Shown piece by piece: positions 34,947-43,796 of a stretch of 64,000 nucleotides of DNA. Origin of the DNA: Spirochaetota bacterium (GTDB lineage Bacteria > Spirochaetota > UBA4802 > UBA5550). Below the pieces are notes generated by a model. The model had not been told where the DNA came from. It ran no database searches and saw only the letters and a list, made by a program, of their open reading frames with translations. The DNA lies in contig QKCL01000022.1 of NCBI GenBank assembly GCA_003246895.1, positions 38,538 through 102,537 on the forward strand, in the 5' to 3' direction. Positions within the stretch are counted from its first letter, which is position 1. Each line of letters starts with the position of its first letter. The position numbers and the translations under genes are program-made.

Positions 34947-35816
34947 ATGGAGAGAGTAAAGGAAATATCCAGGGTTCGGGAATTAGTTGGCGCAGCACGG
35001 GAAGATGGCGGCAGAATCGGGTTTGTTCCAACCATGGGGTATCTACATGAAGGCCATCTGAGCCTTGTCAGGATACTGAAAGAAAGAACAGACTTTGTTG
35101 TCATGAGTATTTTTGTGAACAAGCTTCAGTTCAATGATTTAAACGATTTCGATTCATACCCAAAGGATATTCAGCGTGACATGGAACTTGCGGAAAAAGC
35201 GGGGGTTGACTTGCTGTTTCTGCCGGATGATTCAGAAATGTATAGTAATAACCTGACTGTTGTTGATGTCCATGAAATAACTGAAAATCTGTGCGGAGCA
35301 CACAGGCCGGGCCATTTCCAGGGTGTTTTTACAGTGGTTTCAAAGCTATTCAACATTGTTCAGCCCGATGTAGCCGTTTTTGGACAGAAAGATATACAGC
35401 AGGTCAGCGGCATTAAGAAGATGGTAACGGACCTTAATTTTCCAATTGAAATAAAGGTTGCTCCAATTGTAAGGGAAAAAGACGGACTTGCCATGAGTTC
35501 AAGGAATAAACATCTTTCTTCAGAGGAAAGGAATAATGCCCTTGCTTTAAACAGAAGCCTTCACAGGGCAAAAAAAATGCTTATGTCAGGAGAAAGAGAC
35601 TCCTCCATTATCATTGAAGCAATGAAAGAGGAAATATCCAGCGTCACTCATGGTGACATGGATTATATTTCCGTTGTGTCTTTCCCGGATCTTAAAGATG
35701 TTGATAGAATTGATGGTGACTCTGTCATTGCTCTTGCAGTGTACTTTGGAGATACACGTCTTATAGATAATATGCTGATAGAATTTACAGGAGACAGTTT
35801 AAATTGTATTATTTAG
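34947..35816 (+). CDS. panC: Pantothenate synthetase
   Basis: ATP-dependent condensation of pantoate and beta-alanine. 289 residues. FVPTMGYLHEGHLSLV contains the HIGH-like motif (HEGH), FGQKDIQQ and AMSSRNKHLS (KMSKS-like) follow. CGGAG precedes ATG. It overlaps the downstream lipoprotein gene by 13 nt. No panB or panD is adjacent. Confidence 0.95.
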   Translation: MERVKEISRVRELVGAAREDGGRIGFVPTMGYLHEGHLSLVRILKERTDFVVMSIFVNKLQFNDLNDFDSYPKDIQRDMELAEKAGVDLLFLPDDSEMYSNNLTVVDVHEITENLCGAHRPGHFQGVFTVVSKLFNIVQPDVAVFGQKDIQQVSGIKKMVTDLNFPIEIKVAPIVREKDGLAMSSRNKHLSSEERNNALALNRSLHRAKKMLMSGERDSSIIIEAMKEEISSVTHGDMDYISVVSFPDLKDVDRIDGDSVIALAVYFGDTRLIDNMLIEFTGDSLNCII

Positions 35817-36268
35817 GCATAATCTCATTTTTAGCAAGTTTTTTAATTTCAGTATCGGCATGTTCCGGAAGCGGTCCGGTGACGCCGGTAGAGGCCTACA
35901 GGAATGTGATGGTATACATAAATGAAAAGGATTATAACAGTTTTTATGATTCTCTTTCTGCCGGAACAAAGGATAAGCTTGTAAAATATAAACAGATCCT
36001 GGACAGTCTTGAAAAAAAACAGCTGGCAAAGGTTTCTTCGACTTACGGCCTTCCCGAAAGACAGATTCTGTCACTGAATAATAAAGAACTCGCGGCACTT
36101 GTATTCTTGTCAGAAAGAAGCAGGTCTTCCCTTTTGCCTTTATTGAAGGAGAAGATTGGAACGGTAAACATCTCCGGCGCATTTGCAGAAATATCGACCG
36201 AAAAAGGGAGAATTATCGTTTTTGTAAAAGAGGGGCCATACTGGAAAATAGACCTGAGCGATCTATGA
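35804..36268 (+). CDS. Small lipoprotein of unknown function
   Basis: 154 residues from TTG at 35804 (AGGAG at 35789-35793). Signal peptide with lipobox SVSAC at residues 16-20. The mature part is helical then beta (EAYRNVMVYINEKDYNSFYD, IIVFVKEGPYWKIDLSDL), the pattern of DUF4878/NTF2-like lipoproteins. It lies between panC and the radical SAM gene with overlaps, so it belongs to that transcript. Confidence 0.65.
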   Translation: MYYLGIISFLASFLISVSACSGSGPVTPVEAYRNVMVYINEKDYNSFYDSLSAGTKDKLVKYKQILDSLEKKQLAKVSSTYGLPERQILSLNNKELAALVFLSERSRSSLLPLLKEKIGTVNISGAFAEISTEKGRIIVFVKEGPYWKIDLSDL

Positions 36269-36269
36269 T

Positions 36270-37289
36270 ATGTCAAAGAAGCAGATAACAGTACCTGTCT
36301 TTATTCCTCATCTAGGATGCCCCCATTGCTGCAGGTTCTGCAATCAGTGGAGGGTCAGTGCTGCCAGAAAATTGCCCGATGCGGCCTCCATTGATGAAAC
36401 AATTGACCTTTACCTTAAAAACCTGTCCCCTGCTGTTGAAAGGGTTGAACTCGCATTTTTCGGAGGCAGCTTTACCGGAATTGACCGAACAATACAGATA
36501 TCATATCTCGAATCTGTGCGAAACTCAAAATATGCTGAAAGAATAAACGGAATCAGAGTTTCCACAAGGCCCGATTATATAGATGAAGAGGGTGCGGAAT
36601 TATTAAAGAGATACGATGTGGAAACCGTGGAACTGGGGGTTCAGTCATTTTCAGACGAAGTACTTGAAAAATCCGGAAGGGGCCATACTGGAGAGGATGT
36701 TGACATGGCTATTGGCATCCTCAAGTCAAAGGGGTTCAGAACAGGTATACAGCTGATGCCTGGACTTCCGGGTGATACCTTTGACTCTGTCATGTTTTCC
36801 GGAATAAGAACTCTGGAACTGGCACCAGATGATGTACGCATATATCCTACTGTGGTTCTCAGGGATACCGAACTTGAAGATCTCTACAGATCGGGCCGGT
36901 ATAATCCATTGTCTCTGGATGATGCAGTAGATATTTCCGCAAGGTTGTATGGACTTTTTATTAGTGAAGGGATCAATGTTATACGTATGGGGATTCATCC
37001 AATGGAGATGTCTGATGTCAGTATTGTTGCAGGTCCATACCATACAGCATTCGGGTTTCTGGTCAAGTCAAGGTACAGGCTTATGAATATGCTTTCTGAA
37101 ATTGATGGCATTGAACATGAAACTACGTGTGAAAACTTATCCATTAAAATTCCTTCCCTATGTTCGGAAGAGTATATTGGAATGAGAAAGAATAATATGG
37201 ATTATATTAAGAAACATTTTGCTCTGAAAAATCTCACATACCAGATAAATGATATTTCAAGGCCGGTATATTTTTTTATTGACGAATGA
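36270..37289 (+). CDS. Elp3-like radical SAM protein
   Basis: 339 residues. The CxxxCxxC iron-sulfur motif is Cys17, Cys21, Cys24 in LGCPHCCRFCNQ. FFGGSFTG and GIRVSTRPDYI, then VELGVQSFSDEVLEKSGRGH, GIQLMPGLPGDT and VRIYPTVVLRDTELEDLYRS match the bacterial Elp3-type radical SAM family (also called YhcC/oxygen-independent coproporphyrinogen-related). Substrate unknown. It begins 1 nt after the lipoprotein stop. Confidence 0.85.
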   Translation: MSKKQITVPVFIPHLGCPHCCRFCNQWRVSAARKLPDAASIDETIDLYLKNLSPAVERVELAFFGGSFTGIDRTIQISYLESVRNSKYAERINGIRVSTRPDYIDEEGAELLKRYDVETVELGVQSFSDEVLEKSGRGHTGEDVDMAIGILKSKGFRTGIQLMPGLPGDTFDSVMFSGIRTLELAPDDVRIYPTVVLRDTELEDLYRSGRYNPLSLDDAVDISARLYGLFISEGINVIRMGIHPMEMSDVSIVAGPYHTAFGFLVKSRYRLMNMLSEIDGIEHETTCENLSIKIPSLCSEEYIGMRKNNMDYIKKHFALKNLTYQINDISRPVYFFIDE

Positions 37290-37337
37290 TGTCTTTGAAG
37301 GATTTTTAAAAAAACTATATGGAGAGGTTGTTATATA

Positions 37338-37577
37338 ATGCCTACTTATGAATATATGTGCAATGAATGCGGTCATAGATTTGATGTTTTTCAGTCTATG
37401 AGTGATGAGCCTATAAAAGTCTGTGAAAAATGCGGGAAAGAGGTCAGAAAGGTCTTTAATTCAACCGGGATCATTTTCAAAGGGAGCGGCTTCTATGTAA
37501 ATGACTATAAGGGGAAAAATTCAAAAGTAGATAGTCCCTGTCAGTCAGGGTGCAGTGGGTGCAGCGCCGGAGAGTAG
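37338..37577 (+). CDS. FmdB-family zinc-ribbon protein
   Basis: 79 residues. MPTYEYMCNECGHRFDVFQS and VCEKCGKEVRKVF carry two CxxC pairs for a zinc ribbon, the hallmark of FmdB-type regulators. KGSGFYVNDYKGK is also typical. A Cys/Ser/Gly-rich tail (CQSGCSGCSAGE) follows. Function of the family is unclear. Convergent with the next minus gene, 9 nt apart. Confidence 0.88.
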   Translation: MPTYEYMCNECGHRFDVFQSMSDEPIKVCEKCGKEVRKVFNSTGIIFKGSGFYVNDYKGKNSKVDSPCQSGCSGCSAGE

Positions 37578-37586
37578 AACGGGTTT

Positions 37587-39461
37587 CTATTTTTTTAGCA
37601 TTTTTGCCCTTTTTGCCTTTGCCCTGTTCTGCCTGTATATGGTCATCAGATATTTCTCGATGGTAAAAAGGGCGTTGCTGGAGATTGTGTCCTCCTTGAA
37701 CTTGTATCCGGCAATGGAGTCTGTAAAGTTTCTTACTGTTTCCGGGGTTGAAGATACCTCAGTGTCAACAAGGATATATTCAACATCTGCAGTTAGGTAT
37801 TTGGTGCTTCTGTTCGGGTACAATACCTTCCTTGCATTATATATTGGAATAACTGTTTTGATATTGTTTTCTCTCAGTTCTGTAATGATCTGATCGATCT
37901 GACTTTCATTTTCAGGTTTTATTTCTATAAGATCTGAAAGGGCAATAATTGGGGATGATTTGTGCTTTATCTGTCTGTATACATCTCTTGTTGTCCCTGA
38001 AAGAATACTTTTTGCCTTTTTCCTGCTTCCCTCTGTCGAAGACTGACCGCCTTTTCCGTTATCTGCTGTTTTGTCTGATGCTGTCTGCTTTGTGGAATCT
38101 CTTTTCGTGAAAATAGAAAGTACTGCGTTGATTATTGAGATTAATACTGAAGACTTTTCCGATGTGTTTTCCTGCTGGTTTTTCTGTGCTGCTGAGGCAC
38201 GTTTGTAGTCTTCAAAATCCTTGATAAGCTGTTTTAGGGTGAAGATTGCTTCGGTGTTATCAAAAATCTTTTTTGCCTGCATATCTCTTGAAAGAACTTT
38301 CTGGGCAGCATCTGTAAGAAAGTCAAGCTGGTAGAGATAGTCTTTTTTTCCGTTTTCATCAAGATTTTCAAAATCATTCTTTTGGAAAATGACGCTTTCT
38401 GTAAGATCACGGTATCTGTCTACAAAAGTTTTGCCGCAGATCATAATCTTGTTTTCGCCATCCTGGTAAACTATTAATCTTGAATTCGAGGAGTATTCGG
38501 CCTCCCAGCGGGTTAATGAAACCTGGTCAAGTTGGATGAATCTTTGAAAGAGATCCTTTTCGGTAACAATAAACTTTTCGGTGATGAAATTACGTATCTC
38601 TTCGCCAAGCTGTTTTACAGGATCAAGGATTTTATCAACTTTCAGAATGCATTCCCTGATTGATTTGAAATTTTTAATGTCGATTGTATCTTTTTTGTCA
38701 AGGGCGGGAGCCATATCTCCTGTGAGGATGTTTAAAATGTAGTCCATTTTACTATCCCTGTAGTCACTTACCTGACAGTTTAGTATGCCGAAACTCTTTA
38801 ATCTCCTTTCTATTGCTGTTGCATGAGTTGTAATTATTGATTTTGTTGTTTCAAAGTTTATTCTGGATTTTACTGACTGGAAATTGTCTTTATGAAAACA
38901 GTAATCCTCAGATATCTCTATTCCATTGCGGTCAAATGAGTGATTTTTATATGTGAAAATCGTTTTACCAAGCTGTGATTTTATCAGTTGTGATAAAAGA
39001 TTCCTCTGTTTGGATATTTTTATAAGTTTTGTGATATTGAAGAGCCTGAATTTTTTGATGAGTTCATTTAAATTCTCTATGGATTTCCCTTCTCTTTCAG
39101 ATCTTACAATGGAAAGTTCGGATTCAGGCATTGAAATGGTAAATTCCGCTCTTTCGGAGATAGAAAGGGCTTTTGTCTCTGGATTCACATTAAACTCAAA
39201 TGTGAAAACAGGTTTAACATATTCAGGATGCTGTTTCACCAGCTGCTCTATGAGATACAGGATATTCTGCCCTCGTTTCTGTGTCTGCGGCAGTTTTATT
39301 TCCCTTGATTGTTCGAGATAGGGCAGGGTGGCAAGCTCCCCAACACGTGTCGAGAGCCATCTTTTCTGCATGGAGTATATTTCTCCCATGACCTCATAAA
39401 TATGAGGCTCCTTTGACAGTCTTTCATCAAGAAATGGAAAAGTATCTTTTTTCTGTTGCAA
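37587..39461 (-). CDS. Large cytoplasmic protein of unknown function (624 aa)
   Basis: No family recognised. No signal peptide or membrane span. Start is TTG at 39461. Mostly helical with Lys/Glu-rich stretches; a low-complexity Ser/Thr/Lys segment (DSTKQTASDKTADNGKGGQS) at about residues 453-480 separates the N-terminal part from a C-terminal region of about 140 residues (IIALSDLIEIKPENE, NIKTVIPIYNARKVLYPNR). The latter resembles an alpha/beta ligand or nucleotide fold. Possible promoter with TTGACA upstream, spacing poor. It is convergent with fmdB. Confidence 0.6.
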   Translation of the reverse strand: MQQKKDTFPFLDERLSKEPHIYEVMGEIYSMQKRWLSTRVGELATLPYLEQSREIKLPQTQKRGQNILYLIEQLVKQHPEYVKPVFTFEFNVNPETKALSISERAEFTISMPESELSIVRSEREGKSIENLNELIKKFRLFNITKLIKISKQRNLLSQLIKSQLGKTIFTYKNHSFDRNGIEISEDYCFHKDNFQSVKSRINFETTKSIITTHATAIERRLKSFGILNCQVSDYRDSKMDYILNILTGDMAPALDKKDTIDIKNFKSIRECILKVDKILDPVKQLGEEIRNFITEKFIVTEKDLFQRFIQLDQVSLTRWEAEYSSNSRLIVYQDGENKIMICGKTFVDRYRDLTESVIFQKNDFENLDENGKKDYLYQLDFLTDAAQKVLSRDMQAKKIFDNTEAIFTLKQLIKDFEDYKRASAAQKNQQENTSEKSSVLISIINAVLSIFTKRDSTKQTASDKTADNGKGGQSSTEGSRKKAKSILSGTTRDVYRQIKHKSSPIIALSDLIEIKPENESQIDQIITELRENNIKTVIPIYNARKVLYPNRSTKYLTADVEYILVDTEVSSTPETVRNFTDSIAGYKFKEDTISSNALFTIEKYLMTIYRQNRAKAKRAKMLKK

Positions 39462-39516
39462 TTATATATCCCGGTAAAACAGTTATTCATTATAACACTC
39501 TCTTCGGGCTTATTTG

Positions 39517-40140
39517 TCAATTATTTATTATGCCTTTGATCATGGGTACAAACTGAACGTGGCATATGGTTTCTGAACTGATTTTGCCGTTTTCTTTTTT
39601 ATAGAGAATCAATTCTTGTACAAGTGAACCAATAGGTGCAACCAGGCGTCCCCCATTTTTGAGTTGTGAGAAAAGTGATTCCGGTACTTCTACAGGGGCT
39701 GACGTTATCATTATTATGTCAAAGGGGGCAGCCTCGGGGACTCCGTCATATCCGTCTCTGTGATAAAGTGTTACATTTTTTATGTTCATGGAGGAGAGTT
39801 TTTTCTCTGCATCTTGATGCAGCTCAAATATCCTTTCGACCGAATAAACATGTTTTGTGAGAAGTGCCAGTACGGCTGTCTGATAGCCTGAACCTGTACC
39901 GATTTCAAGTGCTATGTCTTCCGGGTCTGGACTGCAGAGTTCTGTCATGAGAGCAACGATATATGGCTGCGATATGGTCTGTCCGTGGCCTATGGGCAGA
40001 GGATTGTCATCAAATGCATGTTTTTTTTGTGAATTCTCTATGAACTTTTCTCTTGGAACTTCATACATGGCTCCTATTACCAGGGGATTGCTTATTCCCC
40101 TGCCAAGAATATCATATTGGATCATGTCATCTCTGCTCAT
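39517..40140 (-). CDS. pcm: Protein-L-isoaspartate O-methyltransferase
   Basis: Repairs isoaspartyl damage by SAM-dependent methylation. 207 residues from ATG at 40140, which has AAGGAGA with a 5-nt gap. An upstream in-frame ORF start at 40284 adds 48 residues without homology. VPREKFIENSQK, LPIGHGQTISQPYIVALM, ALEIGTGSGYQTAVLA and VYSVERI are the PCMT motifs. It may share a transcript with the gene downstream. Confidence 0.92.
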   Translation of the reverse strand: MSRDDMIQYDILGRGISNPLVIGAMYEVPREKFIENSQKKHAFDDNPLPIGHGQTISQPYIVALMTELCSPDPEDIALEIGTGSGYQTAVLALLTKHVYSVERIFELHQDAEKKLSSMNIKNVTLYHRDGYDGVPEAAPFDIIMITSAPVEVPESLFSQLKNGGRLVAPIGSLVQELILYKKENGKISSETICHVQFVPMIKGIINN

Positions 40141-40360
40141 AAAACTCTCCTTATTGAAAATATAACGAAGTGACAGATAGTTTTCAACTGTTGCTGCTGT
40201 GCAACAGTGAGTTGCAATTATGCCAGAGATATGCATGTTTTTTTTATGCATGAGATTGCTGTTTTTTATCCCTGATTGAATCAAGTGTTATTTGATGTAT
40301 TTTTTATTTTATGGCACGGTTTATGCTTTTATATTGGTATATCCAGCAAGGAGGTTCATG

Positions 40361-40489
40361 ATGATGCAGATTCTTAATATGTTATGGGTTGTCATTGTAA
40401 TGTGGCTGCTCATCGAACTCTTTAACGGCAGAAAGAGCAGGAGCAGGGACAGGTTTAATTTTATTGATAACAGCAAGGACGGGAAATAG
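40361..40489 (+). CDS. Small single-span membrane protein (42 aa)
   Basis: AAGGAGG at 40348-40354 with a 6-nt gap to ATG 40361 supports translation. One hydrophobic helix (MLWVVIVMWLLIELF) then a basic/polar tail (NGRKSRSRDRFNF). A longer reading from 40292 lacks a ribosome binding site. No homologue recognised. Confidence 0.6.
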   Translation: MMQILNMLWVVIVMWLLIELFNGRKSRSRDRFNFIDNSKDGK

Positions 40490-40522
40490 GGCAGCGGTAT
40501 TTATGAGCAGACCTTATTTTAA

Positions 40523-40551
40523 TTGACACTCCTCTGTTATTTATATATTCA
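40523..40551 (+). promoter_or_regulatory. Sigma-70-type promoter overlapping an inverted repeat
   Basis: TTGACA (40523-40528), 17-nt spacer, TATTCA (40546-40551). Predicted +1 is 40558, the A of the downstream ATG. The -10 lies in the left arm of the 18-bp repeat at 40534-40580. Confidence 0.55.
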
Positions 40552-40580
40552 TTTTCTATGATTGAATATATAAATAACAG
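40534..40580. repeat. Perfect 18-bp inverted repeat around a start codon
   Basis: Arms 40534-40551 and 40563-40580 are exact reverse complements (CTGTTATTTATATATTCA on the left) with an 11-nt loop containing ATG 40558. It may be an operator over the promoter or an mRNA hairpin that masks the start. Confidence 0.85.
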
Positions 40581-40953
40581 ATATCTGCAGGCTATCTTTT
40601 TTCTTTTTCTATTATCCTTCACACCATTGTCTGCCCAGGAAGGGCAGAATTTATCATTCATTTCAAAAAATATTTCGCAGTATCAAAATAGGGTGCTGGA
40701 GATAAATCTTCGGATAAAGTACTATGACAGGGTCTTCGAAAAGATAGTTTTTTACGACGCAGAAAATATTGATATCATATTTGATATCAGCGACAGGGAT
40801 CTTCAGAAAAAACTGCGGAACGATCTGCTTAATGTTCATGAAGGCATGCTCTATAAAGTTAAGATGAAAATAACCGGAATTGGCAACCTGGGCGGTATAC
40901 TTGCAGAGTTAATTGAATTTAAACCGGTAATTGTGAATTTAATTCCGCAGTAA
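40558..40953 (+). CDS. Small secreted protein of unknown function
   Basis: 131 residues. Signal peptide (YLQAIFFLFLLSFTPLSAQ). The mature part is beta-rich, with YYDRVFEKIVFYDAENIDI and GNLGGILAELIEFKPVIVN resembling small OB-like folds. It has no ribosome binding site; the start sits in the loop of the inverted repeat and at the predicted +1. A terminator-like hairpin follows at 40963. Confidence 0.65.
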   Translation: MIEYINNRYLQAIFFLFLLSFTPLSAQEGQNLSFISKNISQYQNRVLEINLRIKYYDRVFEKIVFYDAENIDIIFDISDRDLQKKLRNDLLNVHEGMLYKVKMKITGIGNLGGILAELIEFKPVIVNLIPQ

Positions 40954-40962
40954 GCAAAGAAA

Positions 40963-41000
40963 GCAGAATAGCTGGGCGGCTATCCTGCCTTCTTCTTTTA
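40963..41000 (+). terminator. Terminator-like hairpin after the secreted protein gene
   Basis: GCAGAATAGC / GCTATCCTGC with one mismatch, loop of 6, followed by a T/C-rich tract. Confidence 0.5.
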
Positions 41001-41124
41001 TTGCAGTGCCAAGTCAACATGGTAAAAACGGGAGGGAAATTACCATATCTAATCTTGTATTTATGTTTTCGGACTGTTTTGGTCAAAACTTTAGAAAAAA
41101 AATTTTAAAAAGAGAATTTTGTTA

Positions 41125-42045
41125 ATGGAAGGATTGGTAGTCAAGGTATACGGAAGATTCTATACTGTCGCTTATGATGGTGGAGAGATTAATGCCGTAT
41201 TGAGGGGAAAGCTGAAAAACGACAGGGAACTGAAGCGGTATTCTAGTCCTGTGGCCGTGGGAGATGTAGTCGTTTTTTCAATAAACAACGAAGGGCTTGG
41301 TGTTATTGAGTCTATTGTGCAGAGGAATAATCATTTTTCCAGAAAGGACCGGGTAAAGGGGAAGGAGGATCTGATTGCATCTAATCTTGATACTATTGTT
41401 GTTGTCCAGTCATTCGGAATTCCCGCATACAATCTGAGGTTTGTTGACCGGCTTCTGGTGAGAGGTGTACGTGAGGGGATTTCTGTCCTTCTCTGTGTAA
41501 ACAAGGAGGATGTCTCCGCAGAGAATGACAGAAATTTTATAATGAGATATTACAGAAATACCGGACTTGATATTATTTTTACAAGTGCAAAATCAGGAGC
41601 CGGTATAGATGAACTGAAAAGTAAAATTTCAGGGAGGAGATCACTGCTTGTGGGTCATTCCGGAGTTGGGAAATCTTCACTTTTAAACAGAATTTATCCC
41701 GATGTAAACCTGAAAACCAATGATGTTTCTGAAAGTACTGGCAAGGGAAAGCATACAACAACAAATGTAAAGCTGGTTAAAACCGGTGACGGCACAGAGC
41801 TGATTGATACACCAGGGATGAGGGAGTTCGGACTCATGGATATCCGTCCCGAAGGCCTTTCGGAATACTTTATTGATTTCAGGATCCACGCATCAGAATG
41901 CAGATTCAGTCCATGCAGTCACGATCATGAGCCTGGATGCGCAGTCAAGGCATTGGTAGAGTCCGGTGAAATTCTGGATGAGCGGTATGTCTCATACCTC
42001 AATATTCTGACATCCCTCCGGGAAAATTATGATAATATGTACTGA
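41125..42045 (+). CDS. rsgA: Ribosome small-subunit-dependent GTPase A
   Basis: GTPase that checks late 30S assembly. About 306 residues. N-terminal OB fold (VKVYGRFYTVAYDG), circularly permuted GTPase order: NKED (G4) precedes GHSGVGKSSLLN (G1) and DTPGMREFG (G3), then the zinc knuckle CRFSPCSHDHEPGC. ATG 41125 is preferred over TTG 41119 on ribosome binding site spacing. It starts a small run with the MlaF-type ATPase and the PfkB kinase. Confidence 0.94.
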   Translation: MEGLVVKVYGRFYTVAYDGGEINAVLRGKLKNDRELKRYSSPVAVGDVVVFSINNEGLGVIESIVQRNNHFSRKDRVKGKEDLIASNLDTIVVVQSFGIPAYNLRFVDRLLVRGVREGISVLLCVNKEDVSAENDRNFIMRYYRNTGLDIIFTSAKSGAGIDELKSKISGRRSLLVGHSGVGKSSLLNRIYPDVNLKTNDVSESTGKGKHTTTNVKLVKTGDGTELIDTPGMREFGLMDIRPEGLSEYFIDFRIHASECRFSPCSHDHEPGCAVKALVESGEILDERYVSYLNILTSLRENYDNMY

Positions 42046-42051
42046 CCTCCG

Positions 42052-42795
42052 ATGAACCTTAATGTTGAAAAACTCAGTGTTGAATTAAACGGCAGGAAAA
42101 TTATAGATGATTTGTCATTTTCCGTTTCTGAGGGTGATATTATGGTTATTCTCGGGAAAAACGGGGCAGGCAAAACTGTAACACTCAAGGCAATTTCCGG
42201 ACTTATTAATGATTATACAGGTGCTGTTGAACTTTTTGATCCGGATACAGAAAGGTCTGTATCCAGACCTGATGAGTTAAGGGAAAGGTGTGCCTATGTG
42301 TTTCAAAAAGGCGGACTATTTGATTCCATGAGTGTGCTGGATAATGTCATCTTCGGACTGTTAAGGATGGGGAATGACAGGAATTGTGCAGAGAAAAAGG
42401 GGGTCAGTGCTCTGGATCGTGTCGGGCTGAGGGGGAATGAGGACAAACTGCCTTCACAGCTTTCAGGGGGTATGCAGAAGAGGGTAGGCCTTGCAAGGGC
42501 CATGTGCATGGATCGTGATATCATGATTTTTGATGATCCAACTGCCGGTCTTGATCCGGTTTTAACAGATTCCATGGGGGATTTTATAATGGAGTCACAT
42601 GCCATGGGGGGAGGTGTTTTTCTGCTGACCACGCATGATATGCGACTCGTTAAAAGGATTGCGCGCAGAGTCATGCTTATTTACAATGGCCGGGCTGTGT
42701 TTGAGGGGGACGCTGCTGAGTTTTTCAACGGAGACAATCCCTATGCGCGGCAGTTTCTGGATGGTGCAATAGACGGCCCCATCGATCTTTATTAA
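42052..42795 (+). CDS. ABC transporter ATPase, MlaF/Ttg2A type
   Basis: 247 residues. Walker A LGKNGAGKTVT, signature LSGGMQKRVGLARAM, Walker B IMIFDDPTAGLDPV, D-loop and H-loop (LTTHDM). The YVFQKGGLFDSMSVLDNV region with the GGMQKR signature is characteristic of the MlaF/Mkl family for phospholipid or lipid transport across the envelope. The permease (MlaE) and the MCE protein (MlaD) normally next to it are absent here, so the complex is either encoded elsewhere or the ATPase has another partner. Confidence 0.85.
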   Translation: MNLNVEKLSVELNGRKIIDDLSFSVSEGDIMVILGKNGAGKTVTLKAISGLINDYTGAVELFDPDTERSVSRPDELRERCAYVFQKGGLFDSMSVLDNVIFGLLRMGNDRNCAEKKGVSALDRVGLRGNEDKLPSQLSGGMQKRVGLARAMCMDRDIMIFDDPTAGLDPVLTDSMGDFIMESHAMGGGVFLLTTHDMRLVKRIARRVMLIYNGRAVFEGDAAEFFNGDNPYARQFLDGAIDGPIDLY

Positions 42796-42812
42796 AGAAA
42801 ACAGAGGTAGAT

Positions 42813-43796
42813 ATGAATATTCAGAAAAAAAAATACAATGTATCAGGTATAGGATCTGCGCTCCTTGACTTTACTGTTAATGTCAGCGATGAGTTCCTCG
42901 AAGGACTCGGTCTGAAAAAAGGGGATATGCATCTGGTCGATGAGGAGGCCAGCAGGCTGATCTTTCAGAAGATTTCCAGTGAGCATGTTGCTGTAACACC
43001 GGGCGGCAGCAGTGCAAACACTCTGGCGGGTGTTGCAACCCTGGGAGGAAGCGGTGCTTTTATCGGATGCATAGCTGAAGATGAGAATGGAGTTATATAC
43101 GAGAATAAAACCATTGAAACAGGTGTTGATTCATTTTTAAAAAGAGCTCCGGGAATTACCGGAAGTGCAATAACATTTATAACACCGGATAATGAGAGGA
43201 CATTTGCCACTCACCTGGGAGCCGCAGTGAAAATATCTCAGGAGCATATTTCTGATGAAATAATTTCAAACAGTTCAATACTTCACCTCGAAGGGTATCT
43301 TTTTGAAAATCCGGAAATCCGCAGTGCATGCTACAAGGCCATGGACATCGCGTTAAAAAACGGTGTCAGGGTTTCCATAGATCTATCAGATCCTTCGCTA
43401 ATAGGCCGTATAAAGGATGTATTTGTTGATGTGGCGGAAAAGTATGCTGATATAATTTTCGTTAACGAAACAGAGGCTCTTGCATTTACCGGCAAGGAGG
43501 AGCATGAAGCTCTTTCTTCTATTCATGATTTCTGCAGGCTTGCTGTAGTAAAACTTGGAGAAAAGGGAAGCATCCTGAAATTTGGTGATAAAGTTTTTGA
43601 GGTGCCTGCCCACAGTGTGAAAGTGGTTAATACAAACGGTGCAGGTGACATGTATGCTGCAGGTATACTTTTCGGCCTGACAAACGGACTTGAAACAGAG
43701 GAGGCCGCCAGACTGGCAAGTTATGCTTCCGCTCAGGTTGTGGCATCTCCTGGTGCGAGATATGAAGGAAAAATCAGATATGAGGAAATCAAATAA
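42813..43796 (+). CDS. PfkB-family sugar or nucleoside kinase
   Basis: 327 residues of the ribokinase superfamily. N-terminal GIGSALLDFTVNV and TPGGSSANTLAGVATLGG, C-terminal NTNGAGDMYAAG, the ATP-phosphate anion hole with catalytic Asp. The overall pattern is that of adenosine kinase-like members; substrate is not decidable. AGAGG upstream of ATG. Its 3' end overlaps nrnA by 8 nt. Confidence 0.88.
   Translation: MNIQKKKYNVSGIGSALLDFTVNVSDEFLEGLGLKKGDMHLVDEEASRLIFQKISSEHVAVTPGGSSANTLAGVATLGGSGAFIGCIAEDENGVIYENKTIETGVDSFLKRAPGITGSAITFITPDNERTFATHLGAAVKISQEHISDEIISNSSILHLEGYLFENPEIRSACYKAMDIALKNGVRVSIDLSDPSLIGRIKDVFVDVAEKYADIIFVNETEALAFTGKEEHEALSSIHDFCRLAVVKLGEKGSILKFGDKVFEVPAHSVKVVNTNGAGDMYAAGILFGLTNGLETEEAARLASYASAQVVASPGARYEGKIRYEEIK

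Noticed and set aside
40141..40284. N-terminal extension of Pcm (48 residues, with HCC)
   Set aside because: A strong ribosome binding site precedes ATG 40140 and the homologous part begins there; the extension has no similarity to known Cys-rich leader peptides.
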